From Ruminiclostridium sufflavum DSM 19573 (lineage in GTDB: Bacteria; Bacillota; Clostridia; Acetivibrionales; DSM-1351), in assembly GCF_003208175.1 (NCBI RefSeq), contig NZ_QKMR01000024.1:1-64000 (forward strand): a stretch of DNA of 64,000 nt. The letters are read 5' to 3'. Made by a program: the position numbers and the translations under genes. The notes under the pieces are model-generated. The model saw only the letters and a program-made list of their open reading frames with translations. It was not told the DNA's origin and searched no databases. Positions 19,166 to 28,105 of the stretch are shown here, piece after piece (position 1 is the first letter of the stretch; each line of letters starts with the position of its first letter).

Positions 19166-19765
19166 TTATATTTTCTTTATGCTTTTGTAAACTCTTATTC
19201 CGCCGCTTTTATCCATATCCTTAACATTACCGAAAACCTTCATCATAGTGTTTTTCAGTGTTGAGCCGCCTTTGTTATGAAAGGCTACTAACCAAAGTGA
19301 GCCGTTATCTGATAAATGTTCGTAGGCTTCCGATATTAAGCGTATATTTAATTCTTTGCCGGCTGCAATCGGAGGATTTGAAACTATATCGTCAAATATT
19401 CTATCTGATAAGGATGAAAAAAGATTGCTGTTTATTACTTCAACTTTAAGGTTATTAGTCTTTGAATTATTTCTGGAATATTCCAATGCCCTGTTGTTTA
19501 CATCGATCATTGCAACCTTTTGTTCGGGGAAAAGAGCCTTTATATATAAACCTATGGCTCCGTAACCGCAGCCGATGTCAAGGACGGCAGATCCGCTCGG
19601 AGAAAAGCTCTTAATGAGATTGCAGGAGGCTTTATCAATTCTTGTTCCAAATGAGAATACTCCGCTTACAGATGTAAAGCTCAGTTGAATACCTGAAAGG
19701 TTTTCGGCAAATGCTTTTTCCTTGATATCTGATTCGGGATTTTCTGAATAGTAATGCTGACTCAT
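19166..19765 (-). CDS. Class I SAM-dependent methyltransferase, RsmC/small-domain type
   Basis: 199 aa. The ATG at 19765 is preferred over one at 19789 because CGGAGG lies between them at SD distance. SAM motif I is VLDIGCGYGAIGLYI (about residues 88-102) and motif IV is SNPPI (about 150-154), as in RsmC-like N2-guanine rRNA methyltransferases. This family in Firmicutes is usually annotated as 16S rRNA methyltransferase. It ends three bases from the ecfA1 stop, so transcription converges on the ECF operon. Confidence 0.85.
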   Translation of the reverse strand: MSQHYYSENPESDIKEKAFAENLSGIQLSFTSVSGVFSFGTRIDKASCNLIKSFSPSGSAVLDIGCGYGAIGLYIKALFPEQKVAMIDVNNRALEYSRNNSKTNNLKVEVINSNLFSSLSDRIFDDIVSNPPIAAGKELNIRLISEAYEHLSDNGSLWLVAFHNKGGSTLKNTMMKVFGNVKDMDKSGGIRVYKSIKKI

Positions 19766-20223
19766 GCTTGTAAACCTCCGGGAGTTCATGTAAAATCGCT
19801 ATAATTAAATATTATTGCGTCCAAATAACCGTTAGCTAATATTATAACATAAATAAAGAATAAATTATTAAAAAATTCCATGATGAAGGTTTAAGCCTGA
19901 GGCATATGCTATTGGTCTACGCCGTCTTTTCTTCATATCCAGTTGCAGCATAATATAATAATTTTTATCAACGATAAAACAGGGTATAATAATTTGGTAA
20001 TATATTATTGCTCTTTTCTTCATAATGGAGCACATTTGTGGTATTATAGATTGACGGGTGAACGGTAAGCTTTTAAGCTGGCTGTTTTGCACAGCTTGGG
20101 TTTGAATCTTGTTTTTGATTTTAGAAGGCCTTAGCCTCAAAGCCATACTATCTTCCGGGAGCATCGGTTTTTTGCCGAGAGTAATTGACTTTTGTAAATA
20201 ATTATTAGGAGCAACAGTAGAGT
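19766..20223. other. 458-base gene-free stretch before ecfA2
   Basis: The first 100 bases carry the methyltransferase upstream region. A section at about 19885-19940 weakly resembles the left part of the dispersed repeat, and a clear copy follows at 20066-20193. I see no gene. ecfA2 must be transcribed either by read-through from ecfA1 across the antisense gene or from a promoter in this stretch that I could not identify. Confidence 0.5.
20066..20193 (+). repeat. Copy 2 of the MITE-like repeat (right part)
   Basis: It shares GGTAAGCTTTTAAGCT, AGCTTGGGTTTGAATCTTG, GGCCTTAGCCTCAAAGCC and the right end GAGAGTAATTGACTTTT with the 38997-39173 copy. The left end is missing or diverged. Confidence 0.7.
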
Positions 20224-21075
20224 ATGCCAATTAAAATTGAAAATTTGTACTACACATATATGAATGGCGGGCCCTTTAAAAAAGATGCCTTGCATGATAT
20301 AAATTTGGAGATAGCTGATGGAGAATTTATTGGAATTATTGGACATACCGGATCAGGCAAATCAACATTGATTCAGCATTTAAACGGTATTTTAAAGCCG
20401 ACAAAGGGGAATGTAATAATCAATAATATAAACACCATGCAAAAAAATTTAAAAGAGCTGAGAAGCCAGGTGGGTATTGTTTTTCAATATCCGGAGCACC
20501 AGCTTTTTGAAGAGACTGTAAAGAAGGACATATCCTTTGGCTTAATTAATCAGGGGCTGAGTCAGGAGGAAATTGATAAGAGAGTAATTTCCTCATTGGA
20601 ATCAGTAGGTCTCAGTGATAGAATTCTTGATAAATCACCATTTGAGCTTTCAGGAGGACAGAAGAGAAGGACAGCTATTGCAGGAGTCGTCGCAATGATG
20701 CCTAGAATACTGGTTCTGGATGAGCCGACGGCAGGACTGGATCCGAAAGGCCGGGATGAAATTTTTGGTTATATCAGTAAGCTCCATGAGGACTTTAATA
20801 TGACTGTTATTCTTGTTTCTCACAGCATGGAGGACATAGCGAAGCTGACTGACAGGGTTATAGTTATGAATGAGGGGACAGTATTTATGGATAAGCCGTC
20901 GAGTGAGGTATATGCCGATCCGAAGGCACTTGAAGGAATAGGCCTGTCAGCTCCGCAAATAACATATTTAATGAAAAGGCTGAAAACTATATTTCCTGAA
21001 ATTAATGAAAAGGTATTAACTGTTGAAGCAGCCTCAGAAGAATTGATAAAGCAGCTGAACAAGCGTGTGCATTGA
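20224..21075 (+). CDS. ecfA2: ECF transporter ATPase A2
   Basis: 283 aa. Walker A GHTGSGKST is at residues 40-48, followed by QVGIVFQYPEHQLFEETV (the Q-loop region typical of EcfA2), LSGGQKRR and ILVLDEPTAGLD. It pairs with EcfA1 as the asymmetric ATPase dimer. AGGAGC about 12 bases ahead of the ATG is a mediocre SD. The stop overlaps the proposed ecfT TTG start. Confidence 0.95.
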   Translation: MPIKIENLYYTYMNGGPFKKDALHDINLEIADGEFIGIIGHTGSGKSTLIQHLNGILKPTKGNVIINNINTMQKNLKELRSQVGIVFQYPEHQLFEETVKKDISFGLINQGLSQEEIDKRVISSLESVGLSDRILDKSPFELSGGQKRRTAIAGVVAMMPRILVLDEPTAGLDPKGRDEIFGYISKLHEDFNMTVILVSHSMEDIAKLTDRVIVMNEGTVFMDKPSSEVYADPKALEGIGLSAPQITYLMKRLKTIFPEINEKVLTVEAASEELIKQLNKRVH

Positions 21076-21989
21076 ACAAACCGGTACTAGAAGAAATTAA
21101 TTCAAAGAAACCTATTAGAGCAACCGGGGTTTTATTAAGTGAGAAGGGAGAATTAACAAAAGGCATACGGTCTTTTGAGAAAAACATGATAAGAGATATA
21201 ACAATCGGGCAGTATGTTCCGGGAAGTTCACTTTTGCATAAGTCAGATCCGCGGACAAAACTTATACTTACATTTGTAATGATGATATTTATTTTTATGA
21301 TAGATACTTACTGGGGGTATCTGACACTTGCCATATTTACGGCGATTACTGTTATTACCTCAGGTATTCCGGTTAAATTTGTTTTGAAGGGATTAAAACC
21401 AATTGTTTTTATAGTTGTCTTTGCTGCTGTAATAAATACATTTACAATAAGCGGTACTCCGATTTTTGAATTAGGCTTTCTTAAACCGACTTATGAAGGG
21501 CTGAATGTTGCGGTGAAGATGGCTATTAGGCTATTTCTCCTGATAATTATGGCCAGTCTGTTAACCTATACAACTACGCCGATATCCCTTACAGACGGTA
21601 TTGAGAAGCTTCTGAATCCTTTAAAGCGTATAAAGGTACCTGTTCATGAGATATCGATGATGATGACGATTGCATTAAGATTCATTCCGACGCTTCTTGA
21701 AGAAACTGATAAAATTATTAAAGCTCAATCCTCCAGAGGTGCGGATTTTGAAAACGGAAATTTAATTGCAAGAGCAAAAAGCTTCATTCCGGTACTGATT
21801 CCACTGTTTATCAGTGCTTTCAGAAGAGCCGACGAATTAGCAACGGCAATGGAAGCAAGGTGCTATAGAGGAAGTGAAGGAAGAACCCGGATGAAGCAGC
21901 TTAATTTCACGAAGAACGATGTTATCATAGCAGCTATTACAATTGCGTTTATGGCGTGGGTGCTGGTTATGCAGAATGTTTCAAAATAA
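21072..21989 (+). CDS. ecfT: ECF transporter transmembrane coupling protein EcfT
   Basis: 305 aa from a TTG that overlaps the ecfA2 stop. The family usually starts at MIRDITIGQYVPG, here Met39 (position 21186), so either the first 38 residues are an extension or translation begins there; neither start has a strong SD. Several membrane helices follow, then the two coupling motifs with Ala-Arg-Gly-like cores (SSRGADFENG and ARCYRGSEGR) that dock on the ATPases. Confidence 0.93.
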   Translation: MNKPVLEEINSKKPIRATGVLLSEKGELTKGIRSFEKNMIRDITIGQYVPGSSLLHKSDPRTKLILTFVMMIFIFMIDTYWGYLTLAIFTAITVITSGIPVKFVLKGLKPIVFIVVFAAVINTFTISGTPIFELGFLKPTYEGLNVAVKMAIRLFLLIIMASLLTYTTTPISLTDGIEKLLNPLKRIKVPVHEISMMMTIALRFIPTLLEETDKIIKAQSSRGADFENGNLIARAKSFIPVLIPLFISAFRRADELATAMEARCYRGSEGRTRMKQLNFTKNDVIIAAITIAFMAWVLVMQNVSK

Positions 21990-22069
21990 CTTGATAAAGT
22001 TTTTAATACAAAAGCTTATTTAAGCGATAGTAGTTGTCTCATAATTAAATTATCAATTATAGGTGTGGA

Positions 22070-22807
22070 ATGCGAAAAATCAAGCTTAAAATAGAATATG
22101 ACGGTACCAATTATCATGGGTGGCAGATACAGAAAAATGCTAATTCTGTGCAGGAAACTATTGAAAAGGCTATTTACAAGCTATTGGGAGATAAGACGGG
22201 GATTGTGGGCTGCAGCAGAACGGATGTGGGAGTACATGCATATGGGCAGGTGGCTCATTTTGTTACGGATTCAAGTATTCCGGGAGAGAAATTTTCCTAC
22301 GCAATAAACAATCTGCTTCCGGAGGATATTGTCATAAAACATTCAGAAGAGGTTCAGGAGGATTTCCATTCCAGATATTCCGCCAAAGGTAAAAAGTACA
22401 GATATTTAATATATAATGAGGCTCATGCCTCGGCAATTATGCGCAACAGGACATACCATGTCAGACCTGAGCTGGATTTTGAAAACATGAAAAGGGCAGC
22501 AAGGTATTTTACGGGACAGCATGATTTTGCTGCTTTTCAGGCAACAGGCGGGCAGGTTAGAAGTACTGTAAGAGAGATATTTAGTATTGAGCTTTTAAGG
22601 AAAGAAGACAATCTGATTAGTATAGAAGTTTCCGGAAGCGGCTTTTTATACAATATGGTAAGGATAATAGCCGGTACTTTAGTATATGTAGGAATGGGAA
22701 AAATTGAGGCCGATGAAATACCGGATATAATTGAGAGTGCGGACAGGACCAGAGCAGGCAAAACTGCACCTGCTGAGGGACTGTATCTGATGGAGATTTA
22801 TTATTGA
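22070..22807 (+). CDS. truA: tRNA pseudouridine(38-40) synthase
   Basis: 245 aa, normal. It starts MRKIKLKIEYDGTNYHGWQI. The catalytic Asp is D52 in GCSRTDVGVHAYGQVAHF. It modifies U38-U40 in tRNA anticodon stems. The order ecfT-truA-rplM-rpsI is the standard Firmicutes arrangement. 80 bases separate it from ecfT. Confidence 0.96.
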   Translation: MRKIKLKIEYDGTNYHGWQIQKNANSVQETIEKAIYKLLGDKTGIVGCSRTDVGVHAYGQVAHFVTDSSIPGEKFSYAINNLLPEDIVIKHSEEVQEDFHSRYSAKGKKYRYLIYNEAHASAIMRNRTYHVRPELDFENMKRAARYFTGQHDFAAFQATGGQVRSTVREIFSIELLRKEDNLISIEVSGSGFLYNMVRIIAGTLVYVGMGKIEADEIPDIIESADRTRAGKTAPAEGLYLMEIYY

Positions 22808-22981
22808 CGGAGCTTGAGGAAAAGCGGTTTTTTGAGGTATAAAGCTTTTTTATGATTATTTCTAATGGAAAATATGGTATCAAAAAAGTGAAATGAAAAG
22901 TGATTATACGAGAGAATGGGACATATATCGAGATAAATAGAGAGAAAATAAGAGATAAATTAAATTATTCGCAATTTATAC

Positions 22982-23010
22982 TTGACAGGGAGTTGTGTCT
23001 ATATTAAAAT
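22982..23010 (+). promoter_or_regulatory. Promoter of rplM-rpsI and leader
   Basis: Perfect TTGACA (22982-22987), 17-base spacer, TAAAAT (23005-23010). A start near 23017 leaves a leader of about 88 nt before rplM. L13 leader autoregulation is known in Firmicutes; I cannot confirm its structure here. Confidence 0.75.
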
Positions 23011-23104
23011 ATGTAAGTGTCCTAAACGGTTACTTTTAAAATTAAGAAGAAATTAACTGTTAACATAAAAAGGTTATAGATTTTAGAGGAGGTTGTATTA
23101 AAGA

Positions 23105-23539
23105 ATGAAAACTTTCATGGCAAAAGCTGAACAAGTTGAAAGAAAATGGTACATTGTTGATGCAGAAGGTAAGCCCCTTGGAAGATTGGCGAGTGAAGTT
23201 GCCAGCATTTTGAGAGGTAAAAATAAGCCGATATTCACACCGCATTGCGATACCGGTGATCATGTAATTGTATTAAATGCAGCGAAGGTAGTTCTGACAG
23301 GTAAAAAACTTGAGCAGAAAACTCACAAAACTCACTCTCAGCATCCAGGCGGATTTAAGGAGATTAAGTACAGACATTTATTAGAAAAGTATCCTGAAAG
23401 AGCTATTGAATTAGCTGTAAAGGGAATGCTTCCAAAGAACAGTCTTGGCAGACAGATGTTCAGAAAGCTTAAGGTATACGCCGGTTCTGAGCATGTTAAC
23501 CAGGCACAGAAGCCTGAAGTACTTGATTTAGATATTTAA
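23105..23539 (+). CDS. rplM: 50S ribosomal protein L13
   Basis: 144 aa, normal. Landmarks are [40 protein letters not shown] and the [20 protein letters not shown] signature. AGGAGGT lies about 12 bases ahead of the ATG; a second ATG at 23117 is the alternative start. An early assembly protein of 50S. Confidence 0.96.
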   Translation: MKTFMAKAEQVERKWYIVDAEGKPLGRLASEVASILRGKNKPIFTPHCDTGDHVIVLNAAKVVLTGKKLEQKTHKTHSQHPGGFKEIKYRHLLEKYPERAIELAVKGMLPKNSLGRQMFRKLKVYAGSEHVNQAQKPEVLDLDI

Positions 23540-23556
23540 GGGAGGGAGAATATATA

Positions 23557-23949
23557 ATGGCAAAGGTATACTACTACGGTACAGGACGTAGAAAAAAATC
23601 AATCGCAAGAGTAAGACTTGTTCCTGGTGAGGGCAAGATATTGATAAATGACAGGGCATTGGATGACTATTTTGGTTTGGAAACAATGAAGGTTATAGTT
23701 AAGCAGCCATTAACGCTTACTGATACACTTTCAAAGTTTGATGTTATATGCACAGTAGTTGGCGGAGGGTTCACCGGTCAAGCAGGTGCAATCAGACATG
23801 GTATTTCAAGAGCGCTTTTAAAGGCTGATGAAGAACTCAGACCAGCTCTTAAAAAGGCAGGCTTCCTGACTAGAGACCCAAGAATGAAGGAAAGAAAGAA
23901 ATACGGTCTCAAGAAAGCGAGAAAGGCATCACAGTTCTCCAAAAGATAG
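23557..23949 (+). CDS. rpsI: 30S ribosomal protein S9
   Basis: 130 aa, normal. It has [20 protein letters not shown] at the N-terminus, [20 protein letters not shown] in the middle and the basic tail ending QFSKR that reaches the P-site tRNA. GGGAGGGAG precedes the ATG. Co-transcribed with rplM. Confidence 0.97.
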   Translation: MAKVYYYGTGRRKKSIARVRLVPGEGKILINDRALDDYFGLETMKVIVKQPLTLTDTLSKFDVICTVVGGGFTGQAGAIRHGISRALLKADEELRPALKKAGFLTRDPRMKERKKYGLKKARKASQFSKR

Positions 23950-24008
23950 TTTGTTTTCAATTACCGGGCATGTTTGTTCAAAATTACAAAGATATTTTTG
24001 CAAGAAAC

Positions 24009-24044
24009 AACCGTCAGGGGAAATCAATTCCTTGGCGGTTTTTT
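24009..24044 (+). terminator. Terminator of rplM-rpsI
   Basis: AACCGTCAGGG (24009-24019) pairs with CCTTGGCGGTT (24030-24040), with two wobbles, followed by TTTTTT. Confidence 0.85.
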
Positions 24045-24170
24045 GCTTCAAAAAGTCTGGCTGAGGTCAATTACTGAACAGCTATGATTATAAAGACATG
24101 TATTATGAATAATGATAGAATATATAAAGATAAAATTGAAAAATATATTTTCGGGAGGTTACGAAAGCCA

Positions 24171-24635
24171 ATGAGTCATACACTGACAGAAGAAAACATT
24201 CAAAAATTGAGAGATGAGCTGGAATACAGGATAACTGTAAAAAGGTCTGAAATAGCAAAAGAAAAGCTGATAGCGGCGGCACATGGTGACAGGTCTGAAA
24301 ATGCAGAATACAAGGAGGCTTGTGAGAGATTCAATGCTAATGATGATAGGATTCAGCAGTTGATGACTATTATTTCTACAGCAACTGTAATTGATGATAA
24401 AAATGCTGATAAGACCAAGCTTGGCATAAATACCAGAGCAAGAATAAAATTTGTTGAGGACGGGGATGAAGATATTATAACATTAGTAACGACAATGGAT
24501 GCCGATGTAAAAAAAATGTATATAAGTATTGAGGCTGATTTGGGAAAGGCCTTATTTGGTAAAAAAGCCGGAGACGTGGTTGAAGTCAATGCCCAGAGCG
24601 GTAAATATACAGTTGAAGTATTAGAAATTCTATAG
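24171..24635 (+). CDS. greA: Transcript cleavage factor GreA
   Basis: 154 aa. The ATG at 24171 follows GGGAGGTTACG and homology begins at MSHTLTEENIQKL; upstream in-frame codons from 24084 look non-coding. The N-terminal coiled coil has GDRSENAEYKEACERF, with the acidic tip residues that act in the RNA polymerase secondary channel. The C-terminal FKBP-like domain ends DVVEVNAQSGKYTVEVLEIL. It rescues backtracked RNA polymerase. Confidence 0.93.
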   Translation: MSHTLTEENIQKLRDELEYRITVKRSEIAKEKLIAAAHGDRSENAEYKEACERFNANDDRIQQLMTIISTATVIDDKNADKTKLGINTRARIKFVEDGDEDIITLVTTMDADVKKMYISIEADLGKALFGKKAGDVVEVNAQSGKYTVEVLEIL

Positions 24636-24820
24636 GGGCTGCTGGTCAAAGAAGGATTGATAAGCGAAAAATAGCGGAGGTTAGCTTAAAAAGCTAGAAA
24701 ACAGAGTGCAGGCATAGTGTATTTTAGAGGGGTAAAAGGCTAGCTACCGCTGCGAAGCAGGTTTGCCGCAGTTGCCTTACTATAAATTTTTGTGCCGAAA
24801 ACTCGGCGTAGGAGGTTATT

Positions 24821-25534
24821 ATGAAAAAGATCAGGCTGCTATGCTTTCCTCATGCAGGAGGCTCGGCAGCAACATATAACAGGTGGAAAAAATATCTGGA
24901 CAGCAGTATCGAAGTAGTACCGGTAGAATTGGCAGGAAGAGGTTCCCGCATGAAGGACTGCTTTTATGACAGTATGCCTGAAGCAATTGATGATGTATGC
25001 AGTATTATAAGTCCGTTAATTAAAAACTGCGATTATGCTGTATATGGGCATAGCATGGGGACTATAATAGCTTTTGAGCTTTGCCACAGGCTTATGGAGG
25101 AAGGCAGGCGGGAACCCTTGCATTTGTTTGTTTCTGGAAGATATCCTCCAAATATTAAAAGAGATGAAAAGTATCTGAGCAGGTTACCTGACAGGGAGTT
25201 TCTGGATGAAATTTTCAGTCTTGGAGGAACCAGCAAGGAGATTTTTAAGAGCAGGGAATTGCTGGATATATTTATTCCTATATTAAGGGCAGATTACAGG
25301 ATGATAGAAAAGTATAAATACACAAGCTATAATAAAAAATTTAATTTCGGCATTACTGCTTTCAACGGAAGAGCTGATGCAGTTGTTTCCTATGACGAAA
25401 TAACGGAATGGAGACAGCATACTGCAGCAAGGCATCCGGTATATGAATTTGACGGAGATCACTTCTTCATAAATGAAAAAACTGAAGAAATTACTGAAAT
25501 TATTAACAGTACTCTTAGAGATTTTATAATTTGA
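24821..25534 (+). CDS. Type II thioesterase (GrsT/SrfAD-like)
   Basis: 237 aa alpha/beta hydrolase. It starts MKKIRLLCFPHAGGSAATYN, has the nucleophile elbow GHSMG with Ser78, and ends with FDGDHFFI carrying His214. Type II thioesterases free mis-primed carrier proteins of NRPS/PKS lines. It faces an Sfp-type phosphopantetheinyl transferase across nine bases, yet no synthetase lies in the window. AGGAGGT precedes the ATG. The GCCGAAAACTCGGC hairpin near 24793 sits in its leader. Confidence 0.9.
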   Translation: MKKIRLLCFPHAGGSAATYNRWKKYLDSSIEVVPVELAGRGSRMKDCFYDSMPEAIDDVCSIISPLIKNCDYAVYGHSMGTIIAFELCHRLMEEGRREPLHLFVSGRYPPNIKRDEKYLSRLPDREFLDEIFSLGGTSKEIFKSRELLDIFIPILRADYRMIEKYKYTSYNKKFNFGITAFNGRADAVVSYDEITEWRQHTAARHPVYEFDGDHFFINEKTEEITEIINSTLRDFII

Positions 25535-25543
25535 TACATATTT

Positions 25544-26239
25544 TCAAAGGATTCTGCATGCCTCATAAAAAAACTGTCTTGCATTAAAGGTAGCCTTTTT
25601 ATGAGGGCTGTTGGTCTTTTTGGCGCAAATGGCATAAAAGCTGTTTTCATCAAGGGATGAATGAAAAAAAGAATAGTCAATAAGGCTTTGTTCCGATTCT
25701 GTCATAATACTGTTGCTCTCAACATTTACAGTAAAAGAATCCAGAGGAATAGAAAGACCTTTTCCTACTGCTTTGATGTAGCTTTCCTTTAAAGTCCACA
25801 GCTTAAAAAAATATGCTTGCTTTTCTTCATCAGGCTGATTTGTGAGAGCTGTGTATTCCTCATTTGAGAAGAATCTTCTTGCAATTTCCAAATCTGTAGG
25901 CTTCATTACCTCCACATCAATACCGACGGGATAATCGCTTATTGCACAGGCTACCCAGCTGCCCGAGTGAGAGATGTTGAAATGAGCCTTGTAATGGCCT
26001 GAAAGGAAGGGCTTACCGTATTCATTTTTTTCAAAAGCTATATTTGTATTTTTAATGTTCAAGCTTCTGCAAATTACGTATCTGGATAAAAGATTACCAA
26101 CAAGAGCTCTTTGTGAATCTTCAAAATGATAGAACCTGTGTATCTGAGCTTTTTTGTCCTCTGAGACATATCTGAGCAGAATATCAAAGGCATCCTTTTC
26201 AAGGTTGTTATCAAGATTAACTATATAAATATCAAGCAA
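25544..26239 (-). CDS. 4'-phosphopantetheinyl transferase, Sfp type
   Basis: 231 aa, the Sfp/Gsp class length. Motifs are FNISHSGSWVACAISDYPVG, GIDVE with D108 and E110, and KLWTLKESYIKAVGKG with E152, the Mg2+/CoA ligands. It transfers the phosphopantetheine arm from CoA to carrier proteins. AGGAGGTAT precedes the start on the minus strand. It ends nine bases from the thioesterase stop (convergent), so the two form a small specialised-metabolism accessory pair. Confidence 0.92.
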   Translation of the reverse strand: MLDIYIVNLDNNLEKDAFDILLRYVSEDKKAQIHRFYHFEDSQRALVGNLLSRYVICRSLNIKNTNIAFEKNEYGKPFLSGHYKAHFNISHSGSWVACAISDYPVGIDVEVMKPTDLEIARRFFSNEEYTALTNQPDEEKQAYFFKLWTLKESYIKAVGKGLSIPLDSFTVNVESNSIMTESEQSLIDYSFFHSSLDENSFYAICAKKTNSPHKKATFNARQFFYEACRIL

Positions 26240-26468
26240 AAAATATACCTCCTGAACTATCAGTCAACCAGCATGGTTAAAGTCAACAGTTTTGATAAGT
26301 TAAATATAGAATATATCAGACTTAAATGCAATGCCTTATCACACAGTAAGGAATATTTTTCAAATGGAAATTTTAACGGCAGTAAGATATGAAGGAATAA
26401 TACAGCTTAGGGGGTAATATCCTACTGATTGTTATCCGCTTAAGCCTATTGAAGCTACAGCAAATAGA

Positions 26469-27782
26469 TTAAACACCCCCTGTGAATGTTAGAAACAGAA
26501 GAATAGCATTAGCGGCGATAATAATACTTGTTACTATTATTCCGACTATATTTGTTGAAGGCCTGTTTACCAAGGCTCCCATAAAGTCCTTGCGTTTAGT
26601 GATAATAAGCATTGGAATTATCGCTACTGGAAGTATAAAGCTTAGTATAACCTGACTGGATATAAGGGCTTGCATAGGATTTATGCCTGATAGTATTATA
26701 AGCATAGCTGGAAACATTGTTATAAGTCTTGTTATATTATCACTTATTTTCAGACCCACAAAGCCCTGCATAATTGTAGTGCCTGCCATGGTACCCACAA
26801 TTGAGGAGGACAGTCCTGACGCTATTAATGCCAAGCCAAAGGCTCCGCTTGAAGCGGTACCTAAAAGCGGTGACAGTGATTGGTGGGCTTGCTCGATTGA
26901 TTCCACAACCAGACCGTTTCTGTAAAAAACGGCAGCAGAGACTATAACCATAGCTGCATTAATTATAAAGGCTATGTTCATAGCGATGGTAATATCCAGC
27001 CTTTCCATTTTAAAATGCTCTTTTTTAGACTCCTCTGAGGTATGTGTGTTTCTTTCCTGAACCAGCTGTGAGTGCAAAAAAATAACATGAGGCATAACAG
27101 TTGCACCAAGCATACCGACGGCAATCATCACAGCCTCGCCGTTAGGAAGTGAAGGTATCAAGGCATGTAAGCCTGTTGCGGCCCAATCAGGTTTTGCAAG
27201 AAAAACCTCCAGAGTATAGGAGATGCAAATTACAGCTACCAGCACTGTGATAAAGGCCTCAAGGACTCTTTGCCCGTATTTTCCCATGTAAACAATAAAA
27301 AAAGTAATGACTGCGGTTATTATACCGGCTGCCGGCATAGGAATACGAAACAGCAGATAAAGGCCAAGAGTGCTGCCGAGGAATTCTGCCAGATTAGTCG
27401 CCATTGCGGCAAGCTCGGCAGCAATCCAAAGGCCCCAGTTTGTTTTGCGCGAAAAAACCCTTCCGCACATTTGAGGTAAATTATACCCGGTTGCAATACC
27501 CAGCTTTGCTGAGAGAAACTGCAAAAAAATTGCCATAAGATTACTCCAAAGAATAACCCAAATAAGGTTGTAGTTGAACTTGGAGCCTCCGCTTATATTT
27601 GTGGCAAAATTTCCGGGGTCTATGTACGCTACACTTACAATGAAGGCAGGACCTAAAAAACGAAGAAAGGTTTTAAATTTATTTAATTGTTTAAAAGTAT
27701 ACCTGTTATAATTTGTTTTTTTTACAACAGTCAATGGCTGCGCTTGGGCCTCTGTTTCTGTAACATAATTTTCATTTAACAA
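26469..27782 (-). CDS. mntH: Nramp-family divalent metal (Mn2+/Fe2+) transporter
   Basis: 437 aa with about 11 transmembrane helices. The TM1 metal site DPGN is at residues 55-58 (AYIDPGNFATN) and the TM6 motif is VMPHVIFLHS. It imports Mn2+ with protons. The first 40 residues are a hydrophilic extension. AGGTG precedes the ATG. Upstream DNA holds two DtxR/MntR-like boxes next to a good promoter, which fits manganese repression. Confidence 0.93.
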   Translation of the reverse strand: MLNENYVTETEAQAQPLTVVKKTNYNRYTFKQLNKFKTFLRFLGPAFIVSVAYIDPGNFATNISGGSKFNYNLIWVILWSNLMAIFLQFLSAKLGIATGYNLPQMCGRVFSRKTNWGLWIAAELAAMATNLAEFLGSTLGLYLLFRIPMPAAGIITAVITFFIVYMGKYGQRVLEAFITVLVAVICISYTLEVFLAKPDWAATGLHALIPSLPNGEAVMIAVGMLGATVMPHVIFLHSQLVQERNTHTSEESKKEHFKMERLDITIAMNIAFIINAAMVIVSAAVFYRNGLVVESIEQAHQSLSPLLGTASSGAFGLALIASGLSSSIVGTMAGTTIMQGFVGLKISDNITRLITMFPAMLIILSGINPMQALISSQVILSFILPVAIIPMLIITKRKDFMGALVNRPSTNIVGIIVTSIIIAANAILLFLTFTGGV

Positions 27783-27818
27783 ATGGCAACACCTCTGTAG
27801 TTATTCTCAGCTAAAAAC

Positions 27819-27854
27819 TTTAGTTAAGCCTAATTTTGTTTACCTAAAACTAAG
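27819..27854 (-). promoter_or_regulatory. Tandem DtxR/MntR-like operator boxes of mntH
   Basis: TTTAGTTAAGCCTAAT (27819-27834) has the TTAG-n6-CTAA dyad of DtxR/MntR/IdeR sites. A second, weaker box TTTACCTAAAACTAAG lies at 27839-27854. Both lie just downstream of the mntH -10, where a bound repressor would block initiation. Assignment to an MntR regulator is inference. Confidence 0.5.
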
Positions 27855-27863
27855 ATATGTGCA

Positions 27864-27892
27864 ATTATAAAGAAGTGTTACATCCTTGTTAC
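27864..27892 (-). promoter_or_regulatory. mntH promoter
   Basis: Read on the minus strand: GTAACA (27892-27887), 17-base spacer, perfect TATAAT (27869-27864). The predicted start near 27857 falls at the upstream edge of the operator boxes. Confidence 0.6.
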
Positions 27893-27963
27893 CCAAACTA
27901 TCGACGGGTTATTATAATAATTTTATGAAAAATTAATTTTTTTGCTGCGGTTTGTAAAAATGC

Positions 27964-27992
27964 TTGCAGTTATGTCCTAATAAAGTTATTAT
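27964..27992 (+). promoter_or_regulatory. Candidate promoter of the amidohydrolase-tsaE-tsaB-rimI operon
   Basis: TTGCAG (27964-27969), 17-base spacer, TATTAT (27987-27992), in the 323-base divergent region between mntH and the amidohydrolase. A leader of about 105 nt follows. The remaining DNA here is AT-rich with no gene; ACCCAAACTATCGAC near 27891-27905 matches 15 bases inside the repeat copy at 38997. Confidence 0.45.
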
Positions 27993-28105
27993 TTTTACAT
28001 GAGAGGATAAAGCATTCCTGCGGTAAGTATGCGCAAGAAGCTGTCAATTTATAGTAATGATTTTTATTACTTTTATTTTTATGTGTTTTTTGGAGGAAAT
28101 ACTTC

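Noticed and set aside
19885-19940. Left half of repeat copy 2
   Set aside because: Resembles the repeat in a few blocks (GGTTTAAGCCT, GTCTTTTC) but lacks the terminal inverted repeat and is too diverged to list as a copy.
24640-24790. Possible second repeat family shared with 14890-15000 (GGAGGTTAGCT)
   Set aside because: Only an 11-base match plus loosely similar hairpins; not enough to claim a family.
26268-26280. AACCAGCATGGTT palindrome upstream of the phosphopantetheinyl transferase as an operator
   Set aside because: Arms of only five bases and a poor -10; not strong enough to list.
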